Source of the DNA: Thermococcus sp. JdF3
Lineage (GTDB): Archaea; Methanobacteriota_B; Thermococci; Thermococcales; Thermococcaceae
DNA: 64,000 bases
Assembly: GCF_012027495.1 (NCBI RefSeq)
Contig: NZ_SNUK01000004.1
Location: 181,376-245,375 of the forward strand
Reading direction: 5' to 3'
Shown: positions 11,132 through 19,281 of the stretch, one piece after another
How positions within the stretch are numbered: position 1 is the stretch's first letter
Layout of the letters: each line of letters begins with the position of its first letter
The notes under the pieces: model-generated
Told to the model about the DNA's origin: nothing
Database searches by the model: none
The model's input: only the letters and a program-made list of their open reading frames with translations
Program-made: the position numbers and the translations under genes

Positions 11132-12387
11132 AGGCGGTTGTTCTTGCCGCGGGAAAGGGTGAAAGGCTCCGGCCGCTGACGGATGATAGGCCGAAGGTCA
11201 TACTCAAGGTGGCCAACAGACCTATAATTGGGTACGTTCTTGAGAACCTCGACCCTTTCGTGGATGAGTTCATCATTGTTGTTCGCTACGAGAAGGAGAA
11301 GCTGATTAAGGCCCTGGGCGATGAGTTCAACGGCAAACCGATAACCTACGTTGAGCAGCTGCCCGGTGAGGGGACTGCCAGGGCAATAGAGTCCGCCAGA
11401 AAGCACATCGGGGAAGAGGAGTTCATAGCGGTCAACGGCGACATTTATTTTGAAATCGAGGGTGTAAAGGACCTGATAGCTGCATTCAGAAGGGAAAAGG
11501 CCGACGCGGCCCTTCTGGTCAAGGAATTCGACGACCTCAGCCACTTTGGCAAGATCGAGGTTGAGGGGAGCCTCGTTTCCGGGGTGAAGGAGAAACCCGG
11601 GAAGGTTTCAGGCTACGCCAACCTCGGCGTTTACATATTCAAGCCCGAGGTCTTTGAGTTCATCGGGAAGACCCCCGTGAGCAAGCGCGGCGAGTACGAG
11701 ATAACGGACACCCTCAACCTCATGATAGGGGCGGGCAGAAGGGTGGCATACGCGGTTTACTCCGGCTACTGGAACGACATAGGCAGGCCCTGGAACCTCC
11801 TTGAGCTCAACGAATACCTCCTGAAGAACAGGCTGAGGCACGAAATACGGGGTATAGTCGAGGCGGGGGCCACTATAGTGCCCCCCGTTGAGATTGGCGA
11901 GGGCACCGTCGTTCGGAGCGGGGCGTACATCGTGGGCCCGGTTAAGATAGGAAGGAACTCCAGAATTGGCCCCAACTGCTTTATACGCCCCGCTACCAGC
12001 ATAGGGGACGGCTGCCACGTGGGCAACGCGGTGGAGGTCAAGAACTCCATAATAATGGACGGTAGCAATGCACCCCACCTCAACTACGTCGGCGACTCAA
12101 TAATCGGGGAGAACACCAACCTGGGCGCGGGGACGATAACGGCGAACCTCAGACACGACAGGGGCAACGTGAGGGTTGAGGTTAAGGGCAAGCTCGAGGA
12201 CAGCGGCAGGCACAAACTCGGTGCGATAATCGGTCACAACGTCAAGGTGGGCATAAACGTCAGCATCTACCCCGGCAGAAAGATAGGGAGTAACTCTTTT
12301 ATCGGGCCGGGGGTTATAGTTGATAGAAATGTGCCACAGGGGCACATTGTCACCGTGAAGCAGGAGAAAACGGTGATGACGAGATGA
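11128..12387 (+). CDS. bifunctional sugar-1-phosphate nucleotidylyltransferase / acetyltransferase (GlmU/ST0452 type)
   Basis: A 419-aa protein. The N-terminal nucleotidyltransferase domain has LAAGKGERLRPLTDDRPK and binds a nucleotide and sugar-1-phosphate; NGDIYF and WNDIGRPWNL are further family motifs. The C-terminal half is a left-handed beta-helix with repeated (I/V)GxGxx hexapeptides, ending in GAGTITANLRHD and a final stretch like archaeal GlmU (ST0452). Expected products are UDP-GlcNAc or a dTDP/UDP sugar. The start is GTG 11128 overlapping uppP. With uppP upstream and DUF835 downstream (4-bp overlap), this is an envelope/glycosylation operon. Confidence 0.88.
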   Translation: MKAVVLAAGKGERLRPLTDDRPKVILKVANRPIIGYVLENLDPFVDEFIIVVRYEKEKLIKALGDEFNGKPITYVEQLPGEGTARAIESARKHIGEEEFIAVNGDIYFEIEGVKDLIAAFRREKADAALLVKEFDDLSHFGKIEVEGSLVSGVKEKPGKVSGYANLGVYIFKPEVFEFIGKTPVSKRGEYEITDTLNLMIGAGRRVAYAVYSGYWNDIGRPWNLLELNEYLLKNRLRHEIRGIVEAGATIVPPVEIGEGTVVRSGAYIVGPVKIGRNSRIGPNCFIRPATSIGDGCHVGNAVEVKNSIIMDGSNAPHLNYVGDSIIGENTNLGAGTITANLRHDRGNVRVEVKGKLEDSGRHKLGAIIGHNVKVGINVSIYPGRKIGSNSFIGPGVIVDRNVPQGHIVTVKQEKTVMTR

Positions 12388-13487
12388 ACGGTGAGTCTTT
12401 CGTTCCCTACCTCAACTTTATTTCGAGGTGGGTTCTTTTCGTGGCCGTTTTTTATAAGGCATACAGGACCCGGGAAAAAGGATGGGCCCTCTTAACGACA
12501 GCGTTTTTCATAGATGCCCTCGACGTTGAGAGTTACATCCTCGAGCCTTTGGGGATTATACTGCACCCGGATGCCTACGCAATCGCCTCCAAGATTCCGA
12601 ACTTTCTTATTGCGTTCCTGTTGATGTGGGGAGCGGTTCATTTGAAATACGGGGAAAGCCGGCTTAAGCACGTGGTTTACATCTCCCTGTTCTCGGTGAT
12701 CTCCTACATATGGCTCCTCCTGCTGGCCACGGATGTTCTCAACAATCCAACAACGCGGGCCATCCTACCGTCGCTTGCCTTCGGTGGGGGGCTTATCTAC
12801 GTTGGCAACGTCCTGAGAAAATACGTTGTATCCCACCACTGGGTCGAGATGATGTTTCCGTGGGGATTGATACTTCTCGGGGCACTCAACTTGACCTACC
12901 CTGTGACCAGGTTCATCGAGTGGTTCGCACCGATTGGCTTTTTTATGGGGGCGGTGTTCAGATTAATGGCCGCTACCGGCGCAACGAAATTTGTGTTCTA
13001 CCCACTGACTCCAGTGACGCCCCCCGCCGACGTGAAAATACCCCCCGGGGCGTACCTGTTCCCGACACGGGAGGAAGTGGTTCACAGGTTTGGAAACGTG
13101 TGGGATAAACCGGGCGTCATACTCATAACCCGCGAGGACGTGGGGATGCTGAAAGAGAGCATCCACCCCAACTCGCTGGTGTTCTGGATAACCCGCGCGA
13201 AGGAGGGCAAGCTGGAGGAATCACCTACAATCTATGCCATGGGTCCGACGAAGATAGATATCCTGACCGATCTTATAACCCGTGCCATTGGCCAGGGGTA
13301 CGGTTTGATCTATATCGATGCCCTTGAGTACCTGATGCTCGAGAACGGATTCGAGAACGCCGTTAAATTTCTGCTCAACGTCAAGGATCGGGTAGCCAGC
13401 GCTGGGGGCACAATCATACTGGTGGCCAACCTCAGGACCCTGGAGCCGCGCCAGAGAAGGATACTGGAGAGGGAATTCAGCCACTGA
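12384..13487 (+). CDS. DUF835 membrane protein
   Basis: A 367-aa protein. The N-terminal half (about 1-200) has six to seven hydrophobic helices. The soluble C-terminal half is a DUF835 domain, a RecA/KaiC-like fold without a clear Walker A, with the family-like stretch GYGLIYIDALEYLMLENGFE. ATG 12384 overlaps the preceding stop by 4 bp. The family is common in Thermococcales and its function is unknown; it may be a membrane-linked sensor or partner of signalling proteins. Confidence 0.8.
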   Translation: MNGESFVPYLNFISRWVLFVAVFYKAYRTREKGWALLTTAFFIDALDVESYILEPLGIILHPDAYAIASKIPNFLIAFLLMWGAVHLKYGESRLKHVVYISLFSVISYIWLLLLATDVLNNPTTRAILPSLAFGGGLIYVGNVLRKYVVSHHWVEMMFPWGLILLGALNLTYPVTRFIEWFAPIGFFMGAVFRLMAATGATKFVFYPLTPVTPPADVKIPPGAYLFPTREEVVHRFGNVWDKPGVILITREDVGMLKESIHPNSLVFWITRAKEGKLEESPTIYAMGPTKIDILTDLITRAIGQGYGLIYIDALEYLMLENGFENAVKFLLNVKDRVASAGGTIILVANLRTLEPRQRRILEREFSH

Positions 13488-13583
13488 CCTTCCCCTGTCG
13501 TGGGGGGAGGGGTTCCAACTTTTTGCTCCAATGTAACTCCAGTTAACGGCTTCCAAAAAGACAAATGAAAAACCGGAGTGAAA

Positions 13584-14759
13584 TCACCCCAGCCCGAGTT
13601 TTTCTATAAACCTCTTGTAGTAGCGGGTATCGTGCTCCAGCTCGGCTTTCTGGAGCAGCTGTCTTTCGATGGCCCTCAGGGCATCGTGAACCGCCTGTAT
13701 CGCACCCCAGGTTTCCCCGGTGGCTATGAACACTCCCCTGTCGGTAACAACGCGCATCCGCGCCTGATACAGGTGCACACCGCGGAACTTCTCGTTGAAG
13801 CGTCTTATGTACAGGTATATTATGCCCTCCTGGCCGAGGAGATCCTCGTAACCGTCGACGAAGCGCCGGACGTCCTCTATGATGCGCTCCCTCGTGAAGT
13901 CACTGAGTATCTCCGCGTCGCCTCCCAGCTGTAGGTAGAAGCGGGCCTCTTTCTCAACCATCCTCGATATGGGCAGAAGCAGGTCCTTTACGGTCAGGAC
14001 ACCCGCGACCCTGTTGCTGTCATCAACGATGACGAGGCCATCGATGTTGTTCTCCATCATCGTTGCCACGGCCTCCCTGACGCTGGCCTCCGGTTTGGCG
14101 GTTATGACGCCCCTTATCATGACGTCGCGAAGCTGCATGCTGAACGGGGGAATCTTCTCGCCGGCCACCTCACCGTACTGGGATCTGAAGCGGGGTTTGA
14201 TGAACCTTATTATGAGATCGTGGAGGGTTACGAGTCCCTCGAGCTTTCCGGTCTCGTTTACTATTGGAATCCTCGATATTGCGTGGTCGCGCATCGTTGC
14301 CAGCGCCTTGGCGACGGTATCGTCCGGTTTTAGGGTTATAACGTCCTTGGTCATAAAGTCCTCGGTCTTCTTCTTTCCGAACTCTCCCTCTGCGACCCTT
14401 TTGAGAAGCTCCATGTCACTTATAACTCCGATGATTTCAGCCTTGCTCTCCCCGACGGGAAGGGAGCGGAGATCAACCTCCATCATGAGCTTGGCGGCCT
14501 TGCTAAGGTCTTCATCCGGCTTGATAACGGGGGCGGTTTTGTACACGTCCCTAACCTTGGCCTTGGTTGGATCCCACTTGAGGTGGGAGCGTATAATAAG
14601 GTCCTGCGTCAGGACCCCCTTGTACAGGTTTCCATCGAAGACCAGAATGAGGTCGGGGTCTTCCTTCTCAAAAATTCCGATCGCCTCAGAAAGCGGGGCG
14701 GCGATGTCGATTTTCTGGAACCTGTCGGTCATAACTTCCTGCACAAGAATACCGACCAT
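13584..14759 (-). CDS. protein with four CBS domains
   Basis: A 391-aa cytosolic protein. Two Bateman pairs occupy about residues 1-265: repeats start near MTDRFQKI, VRDVYKTAPVI, MTKDVITL and MIRGVITA, each ending with the usual GV(L/I)T/SDLL-type strand. These pairs typically bind adenosine nucleotides. The C-terminal ~120 residues form a separate domain with TGETWGAIQAVHDALRAI, resembling ribosome-hibernation-factor-like folds. The gene points away from the integrated element, and its promoter lies between it and the tRNA-Ser fragment. Confidence 0.85.
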   Translation of the reverse strand: MVGILVQEVMTDRFQKIDIAAPLSEAIGIFEKEDPDLILVFDGNLYKGVLTQDLIIRSHLKWDPTKAKVRDVYKTAPVIKPDEDLSKAAKLMMEVDLRSLPVGESKAEIIGVISDMELLKRVAEGEFGKKKTEDFMTKDVITLKPDDTVAKALATMRDHAISRIPIVNETGKLEGLVTLHDLIIRFIKPRFRSQYGEVAGEKIPPFSMQLRDVMIRGVITAKPEASVREAVATMMENNIDGLVIVDDSNRVAGVLTVKDLLLPISRMVEKEARFYLQLGGDAEILSDFTRERIIEDVRRFVDGYEDLLGQEGIIYLYIRRFNEKFRGVHLYQARMRVVTDRGVFIATGETWGAIQAVHDALRAIERQLLQKAELEHDTRYYKRFIEKLGLG

Positions 14760-14857
14760 GCTGTCACCTCCTTCATATTATACTAGGGCGGCGCTCAATT
14801 TAAACCTTTTCAACGAGATTTTAATAACCTTTGATTAATAAATTTTTCGCGGAAAGA

Positions 14858-14866
14858 TTTATAAAA
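14858..14866 (+). promoter_or_regulatory. native tRNA-Ser promoter, now in front of the element
   Basis: TTTATAAAA ends 23 bp before the first base of the tRNA-Ser 5' half at 14890, the usual archaeal TATA-to-start distance. Before integration it should have driven tRNA-Ser(CGA). In the integrated state it drives the tRNA 5' fragment and then int(C). Confidence 0.7.
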
Positions 14867-14873
14867 CTTCACC

Positions 14874-15974
14874 ATGAACTCTCAACCGCGCCGGGGTAGC
14901 CTAGCCTGGGAAGGCGCTGGACTCGAGATGCGTACTTTTGAGGAAAGAAGGCCGCACATTGACGCAATGACGAAAAGCGAGCCAGAGACCCAAGACGTTT
15001 TTACAGGAAAGGCTTTGATTGATTCCACAGCCAAGATCCATTATGGTCGTGACCGTGAAGAATACGCCAAGTGGATACAGCGGGAGTCTCCGTCTTCGGC
15101 CAGGATATACATTAGCAAACTCAACAGGTACCTCTGGGGGAAGAAGGCAAACACTCCTGAGGAGCTTCGCAGAATCGTTGAATCAATTTCTCCCACTAAA
15201 AACGGCTTTCCTGATCGTCATGCCTACCTTGCCATTAGGAGCTACATCAACTTCCTCGTGGCCACGGGGAGAATACGGAAGAGTGAGGCAATAGACTTCA
15301 AGGCAGTCATTCCAAACATCAAGACTAAGGCCAGGCCTGAGTCGGCCAAGGTCATCAGCGCCGAGGACATCAGGGAGATCCTCAAGGATGTGAAGGCTTC
15401 AAAGCCTGAAGTTGTCCACGCGCGCAAGCTTTACCTCAAGCTTCTGGCCTTCACAGGCCTTCGTGCTGACGAGGTCCGCGAGCTGATGAACCAGTTCGAC
15501 CTGAGGGTTATCGATGACACCTTCAAGGCCTTCGGCATTCCCGAGGAGTGGAAGGAGAAGATTGCAGTTTATGACATGGAAAGGGTAAAACTGCCTCATA
15601 GGAAGCATCAGACCAAGAGGGGTTACATTGCCGTCTTTCCGGTTGAGCTGGTTGAGGACCTCAAGAGGTTCAAGGCCTCAGGCTACAGGATGAGGAAGGA
15701 CAACACTTACAAGAGGACAATGCTGGAGCACCCTGAGCAGCATAAGGACCTCGCGCTTTTCAGGAAGTTCTTCCAGAATTTCATGAACGACAATGTGATG
15801 AGCACGGTTCCGAATCCGCCGGCTGATGCCATGCATCTCATTGAGTTCCTCCAGGGAAGAGCGCCGAAGAACGTCGGCGGGAGGAACTATCGTTGGAACG
15901 TGCAGAATGCTGCGAGGATCTATTATTACATGGTGGACAAATTGGAAAAAGAGCTTGGGATTCTGGAGCTTTAG
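14874..15974 (+). CDS. int: int(C): catalytic part of split SSV-type tyrosine recombinase
   Basis: A 366-aa open frame, of which the residues from 14889 onward (361 aa) belong to the integrase. The first 13 residues inside att (RRGSLAWEGAGLE) are encoded by tRNA sequence and are identical to the end of int(N). A core-binding helical domain follows (YAKWIQRESPSSARIYISKL), then the catalytic domain with the first Arg in FTGLRADEVREL, a Lys-bearing hairpin (HRKHQTKRGYIAVFP), MHLIEFLQGRAPKNVGG as the box II equivalent, and the candidate Tyr in AARIYYYMVDKL. Joined to int(N) it gives 451 aa. In the lysogen, ATG 14928, created just inside the junction, is a possible start. Confidence 0.88.
   Translation: MNSQPRRGSLAWEGAGLEMRTFEERRPHIDAMTKSEPETQDVFTGKALIDSTAKIHYGRDREEYAKWIQRESPSSARIYISKLNRYLWGKKANTPEELRRIVESISPTKNGFPDRHAYLAIRSYINFLVATGRIRKSEAIDFKAVIPNIKTKARPESAKVISAEDIREILKDVKASKPEVVHARKLYLKLLAFTGLRADEVRELMNQFDLRVIDDTFKAFGIPEEWKEKIAVYDMERVKLPHRKHQTKRGYIAVFPVELVEDLKRFKASGYRMRKDNTYKRTMLEHPEQHKDLALFRKFFQNFMNDNVMSTVPNPPADAMHLIEFLQGRAPKNVGGRNYRWNVQNAARIYYYMVDKLEKELGILEL
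14889..14929 (+). repeat. attL: 41-bp direct repeat (5' half of tRNA-Ser)
   Basis: The 41 bases are identical to 32553-32593 by direct reading. They run from one base before the tRNA-Ser 5' end, through the acceptor strand and D-arm, to the base after the anticodon loop. Outside the repeat the two sites diverge at once (g versus a on the left, g versus c on the right). Confidence 0.95.
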
Positions 15975-16027
15975 CCTTTCTTTCTTCTTTTCCTTGGTGG
16001 AGTTGGTGTCCACTGGAAAAAAGAAAG

Positions 16028-16924
16028 TCACGGGAGAGGATTAAAGACTATTAATCCATCCAGTTGTGCTATAACTTTAACCGTTTCACACCAGCTGTAG
16101 TCTGTCTTTGTATAGCCGTACATGTAAATTTCCCCATTAAAAGGTGCTGGGAAGAAAACGAACTTCTTTAATTTGCCCGTAGAGCTCAACGTGGCTAGGG
16201 TGGTTCCATCTGAATATCTTATCTCTAGATACTTTGTATCTCCTGCAAGAGAGATGACTTTCACGACACCCGCCACAAACTTGTCTTTTATTGTTCCCCC
16301 TGTCGTATAGTATGGGATGATTCTCACTGTGAAAGATGTCGAGTTGTACCCACAAGCCTTTGCTGACTGACCTAACTTTACCGCAATGTCTTCGATGATT
16401 CCTGTGGTAGTGCCATAATTTTTACCGCCTGATGCTACTATCCTTACGTTGTTTTTTAACCCTGTTGCAGAGGTCGTACCACCCCATTGTGTGGCTGGTA
16501 TCACGTCAAAGACCACTGCGTCTTCATTGGGGTACTGTGAACTTGTCCAACTCAGGTCTTGGTTTTGAATGTAATAATTTAACTGGTAGTTTATTGTGTC
16601 CTCACCAAGTTTCCCAGTATAGTCTGAATTCTTGAAGTATTCAACTCTCAGTGCTATGTCGTCCCGCATGGTCTCAGTAACTGCGTTGTTGGGTGTTACT
16701 GTACTTGAGAATGTGTTATTAGTACTCGAACCTACTGCAAATGTCTTTTCTGTCGTACTGTCACTGAAAGTGAATCCCGAATTTCCAGGATTTATTATCG
16801 ATACTTTAACGTAGAGCACGTAGGGTTTAAAGTTCACAACACTAAACTTTATTGGTATGCTGTAGTCATCGGTGGACTCTTTATAATATTTCACAAAAGC
16901 GGATTGCATATTATATGTGGCCAT
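16028..16924 (-). CDS. beta-rich virion or receptor-binding candidate
   Basis: A 298-aa protein with no membrane segment or signal peptide, rich in Ser, Thr, Tyr and Asn, and made almost entirely of alternating strand-like segments. Only two cysteines are visible. Its DNA is noticeably more AT-rich than its neighbours. I do not recognise a family. Its position at the end of the late operon, its composition and its divergent base use fit a spike or host-attachment protein, which in virus genomes is often exchanged. ATG 16924 has RBS GAGGTGAAATAAA. The gene converges with int(C). Confidence 0.6.
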   Translation of the reverse strand: MATYNMQSAFVKYYKESTDDYSIPIKFSVVNFKPYVLYVKVSIINPGNSGFTFSDSTTEKTFAVGSSTNNTFSSTVTPNNAVTETMRDDIALRVEYFKNSDYTGKLGEDTINYQLNYYIQNQDLSWTSSQYPNEDAVVFDVIPATQWGGTTSATGLKNNVRIVASGGKNYGTTTGIIEDIAVKLGQSAKACGYNSTSFTVRIIPYYTTGGTIKDKFVAGVVKVISLAGDTKYLEIRYSDGTTLATLSSTGKLKKFVFFPAPFNGEIYMYGYTKTDYSWCETVKVIAQLDGLIVFNPLP

Positions 16925-16936
16925 TTTATTTCACCT

Positions 16937-17119
16937 CTAGCCAATAGTGACGTCTGTGGTGATCCCCATCAAGATCTTTGTCTGTCCAACTCCGCCTAGG
17001 ATATTGCCAGATTGTGTTGTTGTCTGTCCAACTCCGCCACCAAGCGAGTAGGACACCTCGGGAGATACTAACCTTTCCAATCCAGGCGTAGAACCCCCAA
17101 TCCCCTTGATTAACAGCAT
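16937..17119 (-). CDS. small Gly/Thr-rich protein
   Basis: A 60-aa protein with two copies of a GGVGQT-containing repeat (GGGVGQTTTQSGNI and GGVGQTKILMG). A strong RBS (GGGGTGAGAGC) precedes ATG 17119. It lies 4 bp after the 115-aa gene and 12 bp before the beta-rich gene, inside the late operon. There is no homology I can name; it may be a minor structural peptide. Confidence 0.6.
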   Translation of the reverse strand: MLLIKGIGGSTPGLERLVSPEVSYSLGGGVGQTTTQSGNILGGVGQTKILMGITTDVTIG

Positions 17120-17123
17120 GCTC

Positions 17124-17471
17124 TCACCCCTGAATGTAGCTTATATTAACGAGGACGCTGTCGTTGATTGCGGTGAGGCTCCCGCCAGGCTCGACCTCGA
17201 CGATAACTTTTCTCACCGGATCCCTTGGAATCGGCTGGATGAACACCTGGCCGTTCAGTCCCTTGTAGAACTTCGCGCTCCAGAACGGCTTTGTATCCTC
17301 GACCTTCCTCAGCCTGATTATGACGTAATCATCGTTCCCGTGGCTGACGCTGATGGCCGTGATGTGGCTCAGCGTTCCAAAATCCACTTCCTGACTCCTC
17401 TCGCTGTCGGTCAGCTCAACCACAACGTTGTCCGCCGGCTCGAAGTATGCGTTCACCTTCATCTCGCTCAT
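17124..17471 (-). CDS. beta-rich 115-aa late protein
   Basis: The protein has mostly strand-like segments, an acidic N-terminus and no membrane helix (MSEMKVNAYFEPADNVVVEL at the start). RBS GAGGTGAGAGC precedes ATG 17471. It fits a single-jelly-roll or minor structural component of the provirus by context only; no family is recognised. Confidence 0.65.
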   Translation of the reverse strand: MSEMKVNAYFEPADNVVVELTDSERSQEVDFGTLSHITAISVSHGNDDYVIIRLRKVEDTKPFWSAKFYKGLNGQVFIQPIPRDPVRKVIVEVEPGGSLTAINDSVLVNISYIQG

Positions 17472-17475
17472 GCTC

Positions 17476-17733
17476 TCACCTCTTCCTCCTCACCAGCCAG
17501 GTCGCGAGTTTAATCACGATGATGATGCCAAGGAGTGGTAGGAGTGCCTTCCACCATTCCACCTTTCTGGCATTCTCATCTCCTGCCTTCTTCTCCACTT
17601 CTTCTCTGGCCGGTTTCTCCCTCCTCGAGAGGACGAGTTTCATCCCTCCCACGTCTCTGGCCTTGGCCTTCCCACCGGCTGGAGCCGGAACCGGGGAAGG
17701 CATAGTGAAGTCGATGAGGTTCACACCGGTCAT
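17476..17733 (-). CDS. membrane protein with C-terminal helix
   Basis: An 85-aa protein: a proline/alanine-rich N-terminus, a charged middle, and one C-terminal transmembrane helix (ALLPLLGIIIVIKLATWLV) ended by RRKR. ATG 17733 overlaps the upstream stop (ATGA) and has RBS GGAGGTTG. It is probably a virion membrane protein, since this virus group carries an internal membrane; that role is inferred. Confidence 0.65.
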   Translation of the reverse strand: MTGVNLIDFTMPSPVPAPAGGKAKARDVGGMKLVLSRREKPAREEVEKKAGDENARKVEWWKALLPLLGIIIVIKLATWLVRRKR

Positions 17734-18002
17734 TTTTTCAACCTCCTCAGCTTTTCCTCGTACTTACTCACGATAGCGTAGGCCTTCGGCTTCTTCCCAA
17801 CCAGCTTCTCACTCCGCTTGATGACGGTCGTGCGGAGGAAAACCAGGCGTCTCATGGCCTTGGCGTAGGAGATTTTTCCCCGCTGGTAATCGCTCAGGAT
17901 TGCCTTGCAGATGTCTTCAACTTCCCTGAGGTTGTCGAGGCCTTTCCTCCCGGTGTCCTTCACGCGCTTGCCGAGGTAGATGTTCCTGTTCTTCCTGCTC
18001 AT
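17730..18002 (-). CDS. small basic helical protein
   Basis: A 90-aa protein rich in Lys/Arg and predicted helical throughout (RKGLDNLREVEDICKAIL, then RRLVFLRTTVIKRSEKL). It has no membrane segment. It could bind nucleic acid or the virion membrane. It is coupled by ATGA overlaps on both sides to neighbouring late genes. Confidence 0.6.
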   Translation of the reverse strand: MSRKNRNIYLGKRVKDTGRKGLDNLREVEDICKAILSDYQRGKISYAKAMRRLVFLRTTVIKRSEKLVGKKPKAYAIVSKYEEKLRRLKK

Positions 18003-18202
18003 GCTCCCGCCTCCTTTGCCACCTTCCCTTCGAGGCGGCTGAGGCGCTGCTCGTGGTTGAAGATCCTGTCCTCAAGCTCGTCCACGCGGTCCATGATGGT
18101 CTTGAGGATCCGTTCGTTCGCCTTGGAGGTTGCGTAGGCTGTCAGGAGTGCGGTGCCAATGATCGTTATTGCAGAGCTCCAGATCTCAATGCTGGTGGTC
18201 AT
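17999..18202 (-). CDS. membrane-anchored coiled-coil protein
   Basis: A 67-aa protein with one N-terminal hydrophobic helix (about residues 7-26), then a heptad-patterned coiled coil (RVDELEDRIFNHEQRLSRLE). The layout matches small virion or holin-associated hemolysin-XhlA-like phage proteins, but the similarity is only architectural. The start overlaps the upstream 34-aa gene by ATGA. Confidence 0.6.
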   Translation of the reverse strand: MTTSIEIWSSAITIIGTALLTAYATSKANERILKTIMDRVDELEDRIFNHEQRLSRLEGKVAKEAGA

Positions 18203-18303
18203 GTTCTCACCCTCTCAAGGAACTTCTTGAACTCGATCTGGAAGGCCATCCACAAAATGAAAAGGACGAGGCCGTGAAAGAGGGTCTCGCGGTCGAGTTT
18301 CAT
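18199..18303 (-). CDS. 34-aa single-helix membrane peptide
   Basis: ATG 18303 follows a good RBS (GAGGTGAGAGC). The peptide begins MKLDRETLFHG, has one hydrophobic helix (LVLFILWMAF) and ends in basic residues. The stop overlaps the next ATG (ATGA). Its operon position and RBS make it a credible gene despite its size. Confidence 0.6.
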   Translation of the reverse strand: MKLDRETLFHGLVLFILWMAFQIEFKKFLERVRT

Positions 18304-18307
18304 GCTC

Positions 18308-19279
18308 TCACCTCATGTGAACAGGTATTCTCACGGGAAGAACGCGTTTTGGTTGATCGAGTATTGGTTTTGGGTGCGGTGCAGGGAGGATTTCACGTGA
18401 TTTGGGAAAGTTACGAACAGGTAATTTTGGACATGGCACTCGTTTGCCAGTTCTTACGTCCAAGCACTTTCCGTCCCCAATTGGTATGAGTCCCCTCGCA
18501 GGGAGAGAACCCCCGATTGGGGTACGTGGGTGCAGCTTATTGAGAAGCTCGTCCTGTTTTTCAAGTGGAAGCGGTTTGAGCCAGGGACGCTTTACATCTT
18601 TGTGGGGTTCCAGCCTCGCCGTCGCTTTGTGGGTTTTCTTCCACTCCTCTTTCTTCCTCTCAAGCTCCCGGCCGTACTTCACAATCTGGTCAAGGCTCAT
18701 CTGGCTCGGGTCTTTCCCCGCTGCCTTGAGTGCTGCCTTGACTCCAGAAAGCCATGCGTTGAACTGCGCGTAAGTGCTGAATCCGTACTTCCTCGCGAGC
18801 GCGTCCTCCCTGGAGACATACTCATTGCTGTCCGGGGACTTCACCAGGTTGTTTACAAAGCGGTTGGCGTACCACTCACCGTCAAAGAGGACCTCTTGTC
18901 CAGGTCTCACGGGAGTCCCATACTTTCTGATGGTTCCAGTTTTTCTGTTTATCTTGCCACCTCCGCCAGGCTTCCACTCCGATCCTCCATAGTGCAGGCG
19001 GGTCATGGCTTCGTTGTACTCTCCAGTGTTCTGCTTGCCGGTCAGGGTCCCCTTTACTATGGTCGCGAGGTCTTTTCCGGTCTGGGTGAACTTCTCAGGC
19101 GCCTGCTCAAGGTCGTTTTTGAGGTTGTTCATGAAATTCTCCACCTTCTCCCCGACTTCCTTGAACACGCCGAAGAGTTTGTAAAGCGTGTAAAGAACTG
19201 CAATTGCTAAGAAAGCGTACATCGCCAGCTGTATGATGTTGTCCCTCTCCTTGAACGCGATGACTGCTGGAACTGCCAT
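18308..19279 (-). CDS. large membrane-anchored late protein
   Basis: A 323-aa protein. A hydrophobic helix near residues 15-37 is followed by an amphipathic helical stretch (EVGEKVENFMNNLKNDLEQA), a Gly/Lys-rich linker, a helical domain and a proline-rich basic C-terminus. Two cysteines sit in the DGKCLDVRTGKRVPCPK region. ATG 19279 has RBS GGTGGTGAG; the GTG nine bases upstream is part of that RBS. No family is recognised; a membrane-linked virion or DNA-delivery protein is plausible. Confidence 0.6.
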   Translation of the reverse strand: MAVPAVIAFKERDNIIQLAMYAFLAIAVLYTLYKLFGVFKEVGEKVENFMNNLKNDLEQAPEKFTQTGKDLATIVKGTLTGKQNTGEYNEAMTRLHYGGSEWKPGGGGKINRKTGTIRKYGTPVRPGQEVLFDGEWYANRFVNNLVKSPDSNEYVSREDALARKYGFSTYAQFNAWLSGVKAALKAAGKDPSQMSLDQIVKYGRELERKKEEWKKTHKATARLEPHKDVKRPWLKPLPLEKQDELLNKLHPRTPIGGSLPARGLIPIGDGKCLDVRTGKRVPCPKLPVRNFPKSREILPAPHPKPILDQPKRVLPVRIPVHMR

Positions 19280-19281
19280 AC

